A stretch of DNA of 64,000 nucleotides, from the NCBI GenBank assembly GCA_011316305.1, contig SAUG01000057.1:496001-560000 (forward strand), in the 5' to 3' direction. The notes below the pieces were generated by a model that saw only the letters and a list, made by a program, of their open reading frames with translations, was not told where the DNA came from and did no database searches. Below are positions 36,054 to 45,403 of this stretch, in pieces. The position numbers and the translations under genes were made by a program. Origin of the DNA: Rusavskia elegans. Lineage: Eukaryota; Ascomycota; Lecanoromycetes; Teloschistales; Teloschistaceae. Each line of letters opens with the position of its first letter. The first letter of the stretch is position 1.

Positions 36054-36156
36054 GATCAAATTCTTCCCTTGTCATTCTGCCTCTGGACTCTTGTTCAACC
36101 TGCAAACACAGCGGGATCTCCTCTTAATATCAGGTCGTACAACTAGTCCAGACGAG

Positions 36157-36645
36157 ATGGAATTCTTCAACAAATTGGGATGGCAGGATTCAAGTTTTCT
36201 TTGGATCTTGCTGGTAGTTCTCACCCCCTGGCTTTTCAATATTCTAGCTGCTCTGTTGTCGCTATGTCTCCCCAAATGGCTGAACGATTCCGAGCGAAGC
36301 ACGCCGCGTTGCAGTCCTGAGCCTCACGATCTGTATACCATGGACACTTTCGGGGTACGCCGTAAGAGATATAATGGCGATCCTTACGACAATCTGTCCC
36401 CAACAACAGATATGCCAAGCCAGCGACATCTTCATGGAGCTCCGGGATTTGGCGGTACTTACGTCGGTTACTCTCGTCAGCATAGAAGCCACTCACCAGT
36501 CCACCGTCCTGGGGTATACTGGTGTTATTGCCGGGAATGTGCTTTGAATAGAGCGTTGCATTTGGCTTCAGGTCGCTGCTCGCAGCGTGACTGTGGCTGC
36601 TCGCCCGGGTTCTGGCAAAGATGGGCCGAGCGCCTCCTGTACTGA
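36157..36645 (+). CDS. single-pass membrane protein (island gene 2)
   Basis: 162 aa, single exon. It has a 13-residue N-terminus, a hydrophobic helix (SFLWILLVVLTPWLFNILAA, about residues 14-38) and then a hydrophilic tail with charged and Tyr-rich segments. A C-terminal Cys-rich patch (YWCYCRECALN and RCSQRDCGC) is unusual for a cytosolic tail and could bind metal or be palmitoylated. ATG at 36157 is chosen because it follows a TATA box by 110 nt; the frame extends upstream without an ATG. No family recognised. Confidence 0.5.
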   Translation: MEFFNKLGWQDSSFLWILLVVLTPWLFNILAALLSLCLPKWLNDSERSTPRCSPEPHDLYTMDTFGVRRKRYNGDPYDNLSPTTDMPSQRHLHGAPGFGGTYVGYSRQHRSHSPVHRPGVYWCYCRECALNRALHLASGRCSQRDCGCSPGFWQRWAERLLY

Positions 36646-36981
36646 TGTCGAAAGAAATATGTGTAAGGGGTTATTTTAGGCTAGCTCCTGGATGAACGAA
36701 GATGGATAATACTGGAGATAGATCTTGTAATTGAGCTCCTTTCTAGAATATAAGTGGGATCACAGGGTAGTCACATGGGGAGGTACCTGCATTCATAGAC
36801 TTAGTTGGTCAACAAGGACGATTATTTAAACCCTCTATTCCAATCGCTGGAAGATATTGAAGCCAACGATGAGATAGTTTCCTATACTTTTCCGTCAAGT
36901 GTGCATGTAGCGGTGGCCGTTCTCTGCTATAGCTTATCTACATGAACACAAGCGAACATCTGCACTCTGGAATGCGAGCTC

Positions 36982-37302
36982 TTATCTCTGCCATTGCACA
37001 ATGAACTCCCGGATCCATATAGTTGCCAACCAAAGAAGAAAATTCAGAAGAATGAACATCGACCATACTACCGGATCGAACGGTTGTGAAATCGTCATAT
37101 CGGCTGTAAAGACGTTGATGATGATGAACGAGACCAGACAGCAAGTGAGACTGAGGTAGATACGCCAGGAATCGGGCATTTTTTCGAGCAGAGACGAGTT
37201 CTTTAAAGGATAGCAGGAACGGAAAATAATGGAGGAACGAACAAGCCGATCAAGTTGTGAGAGAGCGTTATGTTTCACAGTGTCGAGAAGACTAGTATCC
37301 AT
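36982..37302 (-). CDS. possible two-helix membrane protein
   Basis: 106 aa from MDTSLLDTVKHN (an upstream ATG at 37359 would give 125 aa). Two hydrophobic helices (IYLSLTCCLVSFIIINVF and MFILLNFLLWLATIWI) are separated by about 14 residues with a conserved-looking loop. It is one of the few minus-strand frames in the island. No family recognised. Confidence 0.35.
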   Translation of the reverse strand: MDTSLLDTVKHNALSQLDRLVRSSIIFRSCYPLKNSSLLEKMPDSWRIYLSLTCCLVSFIIINVFTADMTISQPFDPVVWSMFILLNFLLWLATIWIREFIVQWQR

Positions 37303-37564
37303 CTTATATCTAAACAACACGGGCCCGAGTCGATGTGATGGCTCCATGAGTTGTGTCATATCTTGACCGGGTGCACATTAACGTCGACAGGGTGTACATT
37401 ATCGTGGAAGGCGACGATGACGGCCTGTTCGTTGTAAGTGACGCGATCCTCCCGTGTTTGCCGGTGCGGTCTGCTTTGTCTGGCCTGGTGATCACAAAAA
37501 CCAGCGGACTCCAGTAATGACCTCCATCACAGATGTACAGCAATCAGTCGGCCAGATATCGTTG

Positions 37565-37572
37565 TATATAAA
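37565..37572 (+). promoter_or_regulatory. TATA box upstream of island gene 3
   Basis: TATATAAA, 116 nt before the ATG at 37681, followed by a C/T-rich leader. Confidence 0.5.
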
Positions 37573-37680
37573 CCCCTCTATCCTCTCTCTCGACCTCTCT
37601 TGGACAGAAACAATCCGGATACATCTGACCGTATTCTGCATCACATCGGCTTCACTAAAACACGAATTCAGTCACATAAA

Positions 37681-38295
37681 ATGTGGACCCTCACCTTCGG
37701 AAATCCTACGGACATACCACATACTACAACTCTGAGCGGCACGGTCGTCTTCTGGCTCCTCGGCTGCCTGACAATCGTTGTTGCTTCCCGTATTGATTCC
37801 TATCTTGAAAGACGCCGAGCAAGGAATCACGCTAGGAGAAACCGCATGCGCCGGCGTGCACTTGAAGCCCGCCTTCTGGGTCCACATATTCCAGAAAGAG
37901 GAGGCGCTGTGTATAGTCCACAGTTGTGGTGGCCGTCGTCAATGACACCACGCACGTCATCACCCGTGTCACCAGGTACACCACCTTTTCCTGATGGGCT
38001 TTGGATATCGCCTGGTCTGCAGACTCCTCTATCTGGTTCTCCGGATCAGATGCGGGGTGATGGAATGAATACCACAGAGGCACGTGAGAGGCTATTGGCG
38101 GGGAACAGTCCAGGATATACGAGTCAAGTTACCCAGCGTCGGCAAGATCGCACAGCTAGTCCGAGGGAAAGCTTCAATCGCAGAGTCCCAAGCTTAGAAC
38201 GGCGCAGGCCTGCGGAGAGAAGTCGGAAAGCAAGGTATACCCGACCGTACCTCTTGGATTGGCTAGACGAGGAAAGGGCTTACCTCTATCATTAG
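37681..38295 (+). CDS. single-pass membrane protein (island gene 3)
   Basis: 204 aa, single exon. It has about 18 N-terminal residues, a hydrophobic helix (GTVVFWLLGCLTIVVASRI, about 20-38) and an extremely basic juxtamembrane segment (YLERRRARNHARRNRMRRRA), so the tail is almost surely cytosolic. The tail is Pro/Ser-rich and then Arg-rich, with several RRP/SPRE motifs, and ends YLLDWLDEERAYLYH. A TATA box lies 116 nt upstream. No family recognised. Confidence 0.55.
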   Translation: MWTLTFGNPTDIPHTTTLSGTVVFWLLGCLTIVVASRIDSYLERRRARNHARRNRMRRRALEARLLGPHIPERGGAVYSPQLWWPSSMTPRTSSPVSPGTPPFPDGLWISPGLQTPLSGSPDQMRGDGMNTTEARERLLAGNSPGYTSQVTQRRQDRTASPRESFNRRVPSLERRRPAERSRKARYTRPYLLDWLDEERAYLYH

Positions 38296-39225
38296 GGTAT
38301 CGGACACAAGTCCTGAAAGCTGAAACAAGACCCGATTGTCCATAGCGTTTCTAGTAACGTCGAATGAGCGCTGGGTCGATGAGCTTTCATTGAAACAGAT
38401 TGATATTGTAGTGGCGAAGGTGCAATGCTAGTAACATGTAGGCGACGCTTCTGAGTAGCTGGGAGTGAAAAACTGTGTATCTGACTTGCAATAAGTAGCA
38501 TGATCTAAAGGTCAATGGATATTTTGACCAGGAATAAAATGGAAAGGTGGTCTCGAAATTTGTTGAACACCATGCAAGACGCGATGAGGAGTTTGAGGCA
38601 ACCATGGCTGAGCCAACAGACCTACAGAGTAGCATACATGATATCGATAATTTTATGCGTGAGCTCATGATAGGGGTCGAAGACAACGAAGCCCAAATAG
38701 TAAAGTAGCGTCTGATGAGGTGCGGCTTTCTTTGTGATCTTGGGTAGTTCGACTGGTCTGTAGAGGCTTTGGCATAGGAGTAAGAGAGCCTAAATCCTCC
38801 TGGTTATGGAAGATCATTCTTTTGTCTGACCGCAGCTTGGAAACAACTGATATGAAGGTACAGGAAGGACGAAATCCGTGCGAGCCTCGATCACGACCAG
38901 ATCCTGAACTAGCCGCTGAACTAGCCCTTGTTTAGACTAGAGCGGGTGGTCATATAATACAATATCATTTTCCCAGAAGATTCAGTTCTGGAAAAACTTC
39001 CGTACACTGGGCATATCCAATAATTGAAATGAGATCATATCATATTACCAGGTCGCCGACACATACAGTACCGTGATCCGAAGATTTCAGGCTACACATC
39101 ATTGCCCCTTCTGATAATGTCGGCATCAAGCATGACTTCGATTAGTGTGATAGTAGGTGGGCATGCTTGATGGTGCAGCCTGACGGGCAAAACTCCTCCA
39201 TCCGCATTCCTTCATAAAGCTCGCT
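38296..39225. other. spacer upstream of the FAD oxidoreductase gene
   Basis: 930 bp with no supported gene; the minus-strand frame 38292-38686 lacks an ATG. It should include the promoter of the gene at 39226. Confidence 0.45.
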
Positions 39226-41132
39226 ATGTTCCTCGCAGAGGGTCGCCCGTACAGGGCGTTGGTGTACCTCGGTCTAGGAGCCTTGGGCTGCTTCATTGTC
39301 ATTCTCGCACCTTTGAGGCACCTGAGACCTCACCTATGGACAGAGCTCAAAAGCTGCGATACTGATGACAGTACTACAACGATCGTTCTTGGCGCTGGGG
39401 TACGTATCGAGGCGTTTATGTGCTCTATTCATTATACAACTAAACGTATCGCCAACTTCCGGACACGGGGGCTTACTCCTGCATAATAGGTCATTGGACT
39501 TTGCACCGCTTATCATCTAGCCAAAGCCATCAACGAGAACTCTGCTAAGCACAAAGTCATCGTGGTCGAAGCCGCCAAAACCGTCTTTAATGCATCCTCT
39601 TCCACAAATACTGGGATTCTATCAACCATTGAGTAAGTCGATCATTGATTTACCGGCAAGGCAGGCGAACTCATCATTGAACACAAGGACTCGGTCGTTT
39701 GCACATGCATCACAGCCATTGATTGGCATGTTCTCTTCCCTAAAGTCTTCCCTTTTATTCGCATTATTCTACTACTTTTAACAAGGCAGGTCTACTTACT
39801 CATAATCCCGTACTAATCGACTCACTAGGTTTCAAAAGGATCTTCTTCCTTTAGGGAAGTTTTCTTACAGTCAATGGGAAACGCTGGGAAGAGAAGACAT
39901 GCACTTCAGGTCATCTTGTGGATACAGGTAGGCTTGTTCCTCCTGCTCGTAGTCTAGACGGAGCCGCAAGCCATGGTATCGAGGCTTTATGATTATGGGA
40001 CAAAGCTGAACAATTCCCTCACAATAAAGGATTCTGACTCACATGCATGTGCAGGGAAGGGGTGAACCTTGCTATCAAGGTCAGCGGCAACGAAAGCGAA
40101 GACCAGATTCCGGATTGGGTTCACGCGGAACCTGGGTTCGTGAACTTCTTTAGCACCTTGGGCTCCTCTTGTAGCCCTTTGCAATTGCTGACGATCTAAA
40201 TGAAAAGTTGGCATGCTACGAAAGACCCACCGCACGCCAAACAGGCTATCATGTAGGAAAGCCAGTCTGCATCCTTTCCACGTCTAACATCTTGGAATTA
40301 GCAACCCCGTTACTCTTGGCGCTTGGTTGTATGAACAGTGCTCACGTTACGGCGTTGAATTCCAGATGAACACTACGGCCATATCTGCGAGCCTATCGAG
40401 CAACGACGAAATACTATCGATCGAGGTTGTACGCGATAACGAGACAGCATCTATGCTGAAATGCGACAAACTCGTCCTAGCCACCGGTCCTTGGACTCCA
40501 GCCGTGTTCAAGAGGCTATTTCCTGGCTCATCCGTCAAATTTGAGCCAGTCATCTCTGCGGGTGAATGGTTCGTTTTCGAGAATCCAGAGCCGCACTCCT
40601 CAGTGATAGCTGCGACGTATTTCGATGAGATTGTTGGGCAAAAACTGGAATTCGCAGGCCGGGTAAGTCGTTTCCAATGCTTCAATTGATTCCGTGAGCT
40701 AGGCAATCCGAGACATAGTGCACTGACCAATACATCCATCCATAGAACGATCATACTATATGGGCTACCGGCGCGAAGAGCCACATCGGCACTGTCCCTG
40801 ACGTAGGGGAGGTCCCGGAACCGGATGCGTCCAGCCTCGCGGAATTGAAGGCCTATTCAGACGCCTTTCTAAACCAGCCACGAGGAGGACTGCGCGTTAT
40901 CAAACAAGGACGGTCGTACCGGCCAGCAAATAAAAAGCAGCTTCCTATCATTGCTGGTGTACCGTCTTCGAAGCTATCCACCAGTCGATATAAAGACGGC
41001 AAACCTAGCGTGTACATCAATGCAGGACATGGGTCTCACGGCGTCGCGCTGGGGATGGGTAGCGGGAAGATAATGAGTCAGCTCGTTCTGGGCGAAGAAC
41101 CGTGTGTGAACGTGTCCAGGATGGGGGTCTGA
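39226..41132 (+). CDS. membrane-anchored FAD-dependent oxidoreductase (DAO family)
   Basis: Seven exons: 39226-39399, 39490-39632, 39829-39927, 40055-40135, 40208-40252, 40302-40662, 40746-41132; 429 aa. An N-terminal hydrophobic helix (ALVYLGLGALGCFIVILAP) precedes the FAD-binding GxGxxG motif, which is split by the first intron (VLGAG|VIGLCTAYHLAK). Later landmarks are LLPLGKFSYSQWETLG, INPVTLGAWLYEQC, KLVLATGPWTP and the C-terminal VYINAGHGSHGVALGMGSGK, all typical of D-amino-acid-oxidase-like enzymes. These oxidise amines or amino acids with FAD; the substrate here is unknown. Introns 3 and 6 have clear branch points; the fourth uses donor GTTCGT. Every exon is in frame, so the gene looks intact despite its fragmented frames. 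It lies inside the membrane-protein island. Confidence 0.88.
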
Positions 41133-41741
41133 CGGATTGGTAGCAAGTCCAAGCGAACGGAAATGTGGCCGAAAGACTGGGAAAGAACAGGGATCGAAGT
41201 ACTTTGCTTCGATACTTACAGCATGGTTTTAGCCCCAACACCTTCACCAGACATTCCCATTTAAGAAGTTCACAAATACCTTTGGGGCCAGGACCGATTG
41301 CTGAATGAAATAGCGCGCGTGGTCGTTGCTTGCAACTTCATATCTCAAGTCATGTTTGCTTCAGGGGAATGCTTGAGACAATATTGTCCTTCACGACACT
41401 TATGCACAGACATTGACTAATTACTAATTCAGTGTCTCTGTAAGTCATGACCCCAGTGACGCTGGCAGTGACATGCTAGCAGCGACCAGCGAAGACATTA
41501 ATAGCAATGGTACCCCCCCTGGGGGGCTCCTGTCTGGGGTCATATTGAGTTTTCATACATACATGTGTGTTTCATCAACGTCATATGCGGCAACGATTGT
41601 TGCATTTCACGTGCAAAGAAATTTTCACAGCCAAAGGTACACAGTTCGTCAGGCAAGATTTACAGCGCAGTCAATCACTTCTATTTAACTATTTCCTTCT
41701 TCATTCGCGATCACGAATCCTCCACCATTCCTTCCTCGATG
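41133..41741. other. spacer, no supported gene
   Basis: About 600 bp downstream of the oxidoreductase. Frames at 41473-41688 and 41565-41987 (+) have no protein features. Confidence 0.45.
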
Positions 41742-42131
41742 TTATATATAATCATCAGCTTCCAACATTTCCGCTATGTCCACCTGCCACACTGCGAAGC
41801 AATTACGAACAGTCGTCGCCTCGTCTATACTTATCGTACAACCCGCACCCAAACGCTCCGCCAAGCTGTTAAGGTACTCTTTGGCCCGCGTAGCTTTAAG
41901 ACGGTCGCCAGCTATGGGGTCGCCAGCCAGCACGCTGGCTACCACGGCCAGAAGCTTCACCCGGTCGATTGGGCTGAAGGGCGGTAGGGAGGTCGGATAG
42001 CGCGTTTTAAGGGCGGTGAGGAGGAGATTTTTGTCGAAGTTAAAATAGGTTGCTCTGGCTGCAACGAGGTGGTCGACGTCTTCGAGGGTAGGTATAGTTG
42101 TTGCGGATGAAGGTGCTATCGTCTGGTTTAG
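41742..42131 (-). pseudogene. coding-like exon without a start; gene remnant or unrecognised 3' exon
   Basis: An open stretch of 129 codons ends at TAA 41742 with strongly protein-like sequence: TLEDVDHLVAARATYFNF, DRVKLLAVVASVLAGDP, NSLAERLGAGCTISIDEAT and a final EMLEADDYI. It is predicted to be helical, with no membrane segment. There is no in-frame ATG near its 5' end; a TAG immediately precedes it at 42134-42132, which could be the AG of an acceptor. No convincing upstream exon with ATG was found, and part of the 5' end reads naturally in a second frame (DSTFIRNNYTYP). I therefore call it a remnant with reservations; a spliced intact gene is possible. Confidence 0.4.
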
Positions 42132-43237
42132 CTACGGCATAGCTGTTGCGGGAGCATGTACGTACGCAAGGGGTTTTAGGCTTGTATTGCTAGTGAAAGA
42201 AGAAGAAGCGATGACTGCGAGGTATACTTATCTGTAAAAATTTCTACGTTGAGTTATCGGTAGAAGGATACGTCACATTGCTGAGCAAATTTGAATTGAA
42301 ATTCTATAGAAAGAACCGTTATTTGCGTCAACTGAACTGGGGTACAAGTTCTGCTACCGTGTATTTAATGCTGGTATACCAACGCTTGATTTGCTCACCA
42401 AACCACTGGTTCACCGGGCACCAAAACCAAAACAAATTAACTAAATAAATAGCAATGGTACCACTCGCTCCTGTCGCTCAGAGATGGCTTGTCCCGGAAG
42501 AAGTTGCAGCTCTTTCATCACCAAGGGACTGACTGGCCCGCATATCCCTTCGACTAGCAGGGTGGACATTCGATACCTCGACTGCCAGCCAAATCGGAGA
42601 CCCCATCAGTGTATTGGATAGATAGAGAGACGCCTCACGTTCATGTACATCGGAGTTTGGTGAACTGGGATTTCTGGGAATCTTGCGAATGTGAAAGGGG
42701 GATATTTGCACAGACAACAGACGATTGAATGAGATGGAACCGAGTTATGCATGATTGGTTCATCAAGCTTGATGTACTGATCCTTGTCTTGGATTTCATC
42801 ACAAGGATTCGCTCTTCCCTTGTACCGCTCCAGGCGTACTCAGCAAGAGCTGTGTCAATGGCCAAGCCATGAAAGTCCGCTTTCACGGCATAGAGCATGA
42901 GCAGTGAAGTATCAAGAAAGAACGACAGGTAATTGTAACGACAATCATAGTATTGAATAATGGCAGCGATGAGAAACCAAACGTCAAGATTCAAAGAAGG
43001 TGCGTATGCAAACACTATGGTGCATACAAGGGGAAAGCTTTTACCATGGGAAGGTAATCGTCTTTGATGAGAATCAACCCCTGAGTATTATATCAGGGCA
43101 CGGCTTCGCCCTGAGATCTCCCTAAGTCGTTACTCAGAACTACTCTTCTACAAGTCAGCAGCACTTCATACCTCGGATTCCACACACCCGCAAAATTCTT
43201 CTTTCAACAAACGATTCCATCAACCAAAATATCAGTC
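42132..43237. other. spacer with a hydrophobic minus-strand frame
   Basis: A minus-strand frame at 42641-43015 contains a hydrophobic segment (LDVWFLIAAIIQYYD) and moderately protein-like sequence, but begins at GTG with no ATG in reach, so it is not called. A TTATATCA element at about 43087-43094 lies about 145 nt before the start of island gene 4. Confidence 0.35.
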
Positions 43238-43918
43238 ATGTCCAACTCTATCCTAGTACTCACCGGGTTCGTGCTTTTCTTCGTCTACATGTGTTACAAA
43301 GGAAGAGCAGTAGCTGGGAAGCTCACGTTCCGCGCTTCCATTACAACCGGTGTGCCCGGTACTGGAACTGGGAGCGTATCCAACGATGGCGGTCGAGACG
43401 GTCCAGCTCCCAACTCTAGGACCTCTCATACAGCAGGCGCTCAACAACCTACCAGTGCTACCAGCACCAACATGTCTGGAGCTCATAGTAACACGACTCA
43501 AGGTCAAGACTCTACCCAAGCCAATGCTCCTCCAGTCAATTCAAACACCACGAACAATAGCGCTTCTGGCACTCATGGTAATCTGCCTCAGAGTCAGACT
43601 CCTGCGCAGCAAGGGGCTCCTCAGATCGCATCCAACAGCGCGAATAACGGCGCTTCTGGCACTCATGGTAATCTGCCTCAGAGTCAGACTCCCACCCAGC
43701 AAGGGGCTCCTCAGCTCAATTCCAGCAACATGCACGCCGGTGGCACCGACACTCGCACTGGTCCGTCTCAAGGCCCCAGTACTTCTAATACAGGTGCTTC
43801 TCATGGCACAGCCAGCGACGACAACAGCGTTGGCATCAATTACCGCAACCCTAACGGTAGAGTTGTTCAGGTTCAGCTCGGCTACGATGAGAGTCTTTTT
43901 GGTAAATTTAGCCAATGA
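43238..43918 (+). CDS. single-pass membrane protein with tandem repeats (island gene 4)
   Basis: 226 aa, single exon. The protein opens directly with a hydrophobic helix (ILVLTGFVLFFVYMCYKGR), so it is either signal-anchored or secreted. The rest is a low-complexity Ser/Thr/Asn/Gln/Gly chain rich in potential O-glycosylation sites. It contains a 90-bp tandem repeat (43561-43650, then 43651 on) encoding 30 residues beginning ASGTHGNLPQSQTP. The C-terminus (GINYRNPNGRVVQVQLGYDE) is less simple and may be a folded tip. Mucin-like wall or surface role is inference. Confidence 0.55.
   Translation: MSNSILVLTGFVLFFVYMCYKGRAVAGKLTFRASITTGVPGTGTGSVSNDGGRDGPAPNSRTSHTAGAQQPTSATSTNMSGAHSNTTQGQDSTQANAPPVNSNTTNNSASGTHGNLPQSQTPAQQGAPQIASNSANNGASGTHGNLPQSQTPTQQGAPQLNSSNMHAGGTDTRTGPSQGPSTSNTGASHGTASDDNSVGINYRNPNGRVVQVQLGYDESLFGKFSQ
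43561..43740 (+). repeat. 90-bp in-frame tandem repeat
   Basis: Two units begin at 43561 and 43651. The first 42 bases are identical, three of the next few differ, and a further 18 bases (CAGCAAGGGGCTCCTCAG) are shared. The end of the second unit diverges. The period is a multiple of three and keeps the island gene 4 frame. Confidence 0.85.
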
Positions 43919-44289
43919 GCTATCGATGACCCCTTCGTCCACACGAAGCAGGCACCATGAGAGACAAACCGAAGAATGTCCTTGAAGGAGACGTTGCCAC
44001 CGGTTGTTTTGCGTCAGTAAAAGCGTCTACAGTTGAATGCAGAGGTCTGCAGGATAGGAATTTGCAGCTGTTGTACTTATGAGCCTGGTTTGGGATGCTG
44101 TGGTAGCAGTGTTTTGGGCATCGTTGCTGGGTACATGGACAAGAACTCACCTAGGTGGTTGGACTTTGCCGCTTGCGCTTCGTATAGATACATCAAGTAC
44201 CTGGTAGCAATCTTAGCCGAAGCTACGATATCGGCATATAAACCGTTTCGAGACAAGGTGTCTACGTTTGAGATTTGTTGGATCATTGA
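43919..44289. other. spacer between convergent genes
   Basis: About 370 bp. A minus-strand frame at 44077-44286 (IVASAKIATRYLMYLYEAQA) follows the coiled-coil gene stop and might be an unannotated extension, but no splice supports it. Confidence 0.35.
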
Positions 44290-44802
44290 CTACTCCTGCT
44301 CTTTGAACCATCCATTCATAATGTCACGCAGTTCATCTATAGTCTTTTCCAGCTTTTTCGCAGTATGGTCGAGCCTATTATCCACTGTAAATTCCACATC
44401 ATTGATCTTGTCTTCCAAGTCATCGAACCGGCTGTTCATATCATCGTTCAGATCACTGATGCTCGCTTGCATCTCTTCTAATGAAGGACAACTTCCGATA
44501 CCCCCAAGCTCGCTTGGCTCGATATACGGCAGCATACGAGGTGACGGACTTCTCGAAGTGAGACTTCGGTCTTCTTCCTAACCGGGCGATAAGTTGGGTC
44601 AAGTTTCTCCTCCAGGTAGTCGACCGAGGTAGCCGCTTGGACACTCTTGTTTAGCTTAGCCAAGTTCGAGTCCTAGGTGAAGTAGTCACCAATCCTGATA
44701 TGGTTCTAAGAGATTTGGTTTGAGTACCGCCTTAGATCCAAGAGATGAGGTCGAAATTGAAACGAGGACGCGACCAAGGCGCGACACCACGTGATAGAAC
44801 AT
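44290..44802 (-). CDS. coiled-coil hypothetical protein
   Basis: Tentative three-exon model: 44802-44728, 44672-44528, 44477-44290; 135 aa. The last exon is clearly protein-like, with heptad-pattern segments MQASISDLNDDMNSRFDDLE, DKINDVEFTVDNRLDHTAKK and LEKTIDELRDIMNGWFKEQE, predicting a long coiled coil. The middle exon (KLNKSVQAATSVDYLEEKL) also reads as protein. The first exon (MFYHVVSRLGRVL) and the second donor are less certain; an unspliced start at 44535 (MLPYIEPSELGGIGS) would give an 81-aa protein. It is one of the few minus-strand genes in the island. Function unknown. Confidence 0.4.
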
Positions 44803-45403
44803 TTCGCCAAGCAACGACCCCCTAATATTTCGGATTGAATTGCAAATGGGGCCTGGTTATAATCACTTGAAACATGTGGAATATTGACTTGAAATATTGT
44901 CCGCTCGTATCAGAAGAAAGCGACAAAGCTACCGTGGCGATCGAATGTGACGAAGAACCAACGACAAATCAACAATGAGCAACAAAATGAGCAAGATCAC
45001 ATTGACATTCGACTCTGCTCATCGTGTAGTGCTCGCATCAACAGCTCAAGTAAGATTACGTTGGAGAAGGACTTTGTGACTAGATCCATCGATCAATCGA
45101 GACTTGCCCTGGCAACACAGAGATGACGAGAGCCATGACGTTGGCTCAACCATGTTGTCTCAAGACAGCATCTTGTTTGTCAGTACGTCCATGGTGCTGA
45201 CAATCGATCCGAGCCAGTGCTGTTCGACATGATGCGTTATTATGTGCTGGTGAAGGGATGACAGCACTGTGAACTTATGAGAAATATGTGGTCCATGCTA
45301 TAAATTATAGGAACATCCATTTTTACAAAGAAGTAATTTTATCCACTACCATCTAATCTACACTTAAGATTCCTCGGAAAGTCAACAGTTTTCCTTCAAG
45401 CTG
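44803..45403 (+). promoter_or_regulatory. upstream region of island gene 5 with TATA box
   Basis: A TATAAA box at 45299-45304 lies 105 nt before the ATG at 45404. No gene was found in the remaining 500 bp. Confidence 0.45.

Noticed and set aside
38292..38686. 99-aa minus-strand frame
   Set aside because: No ATG start, overlaps the stop of island gene 3, composition not protein-like.
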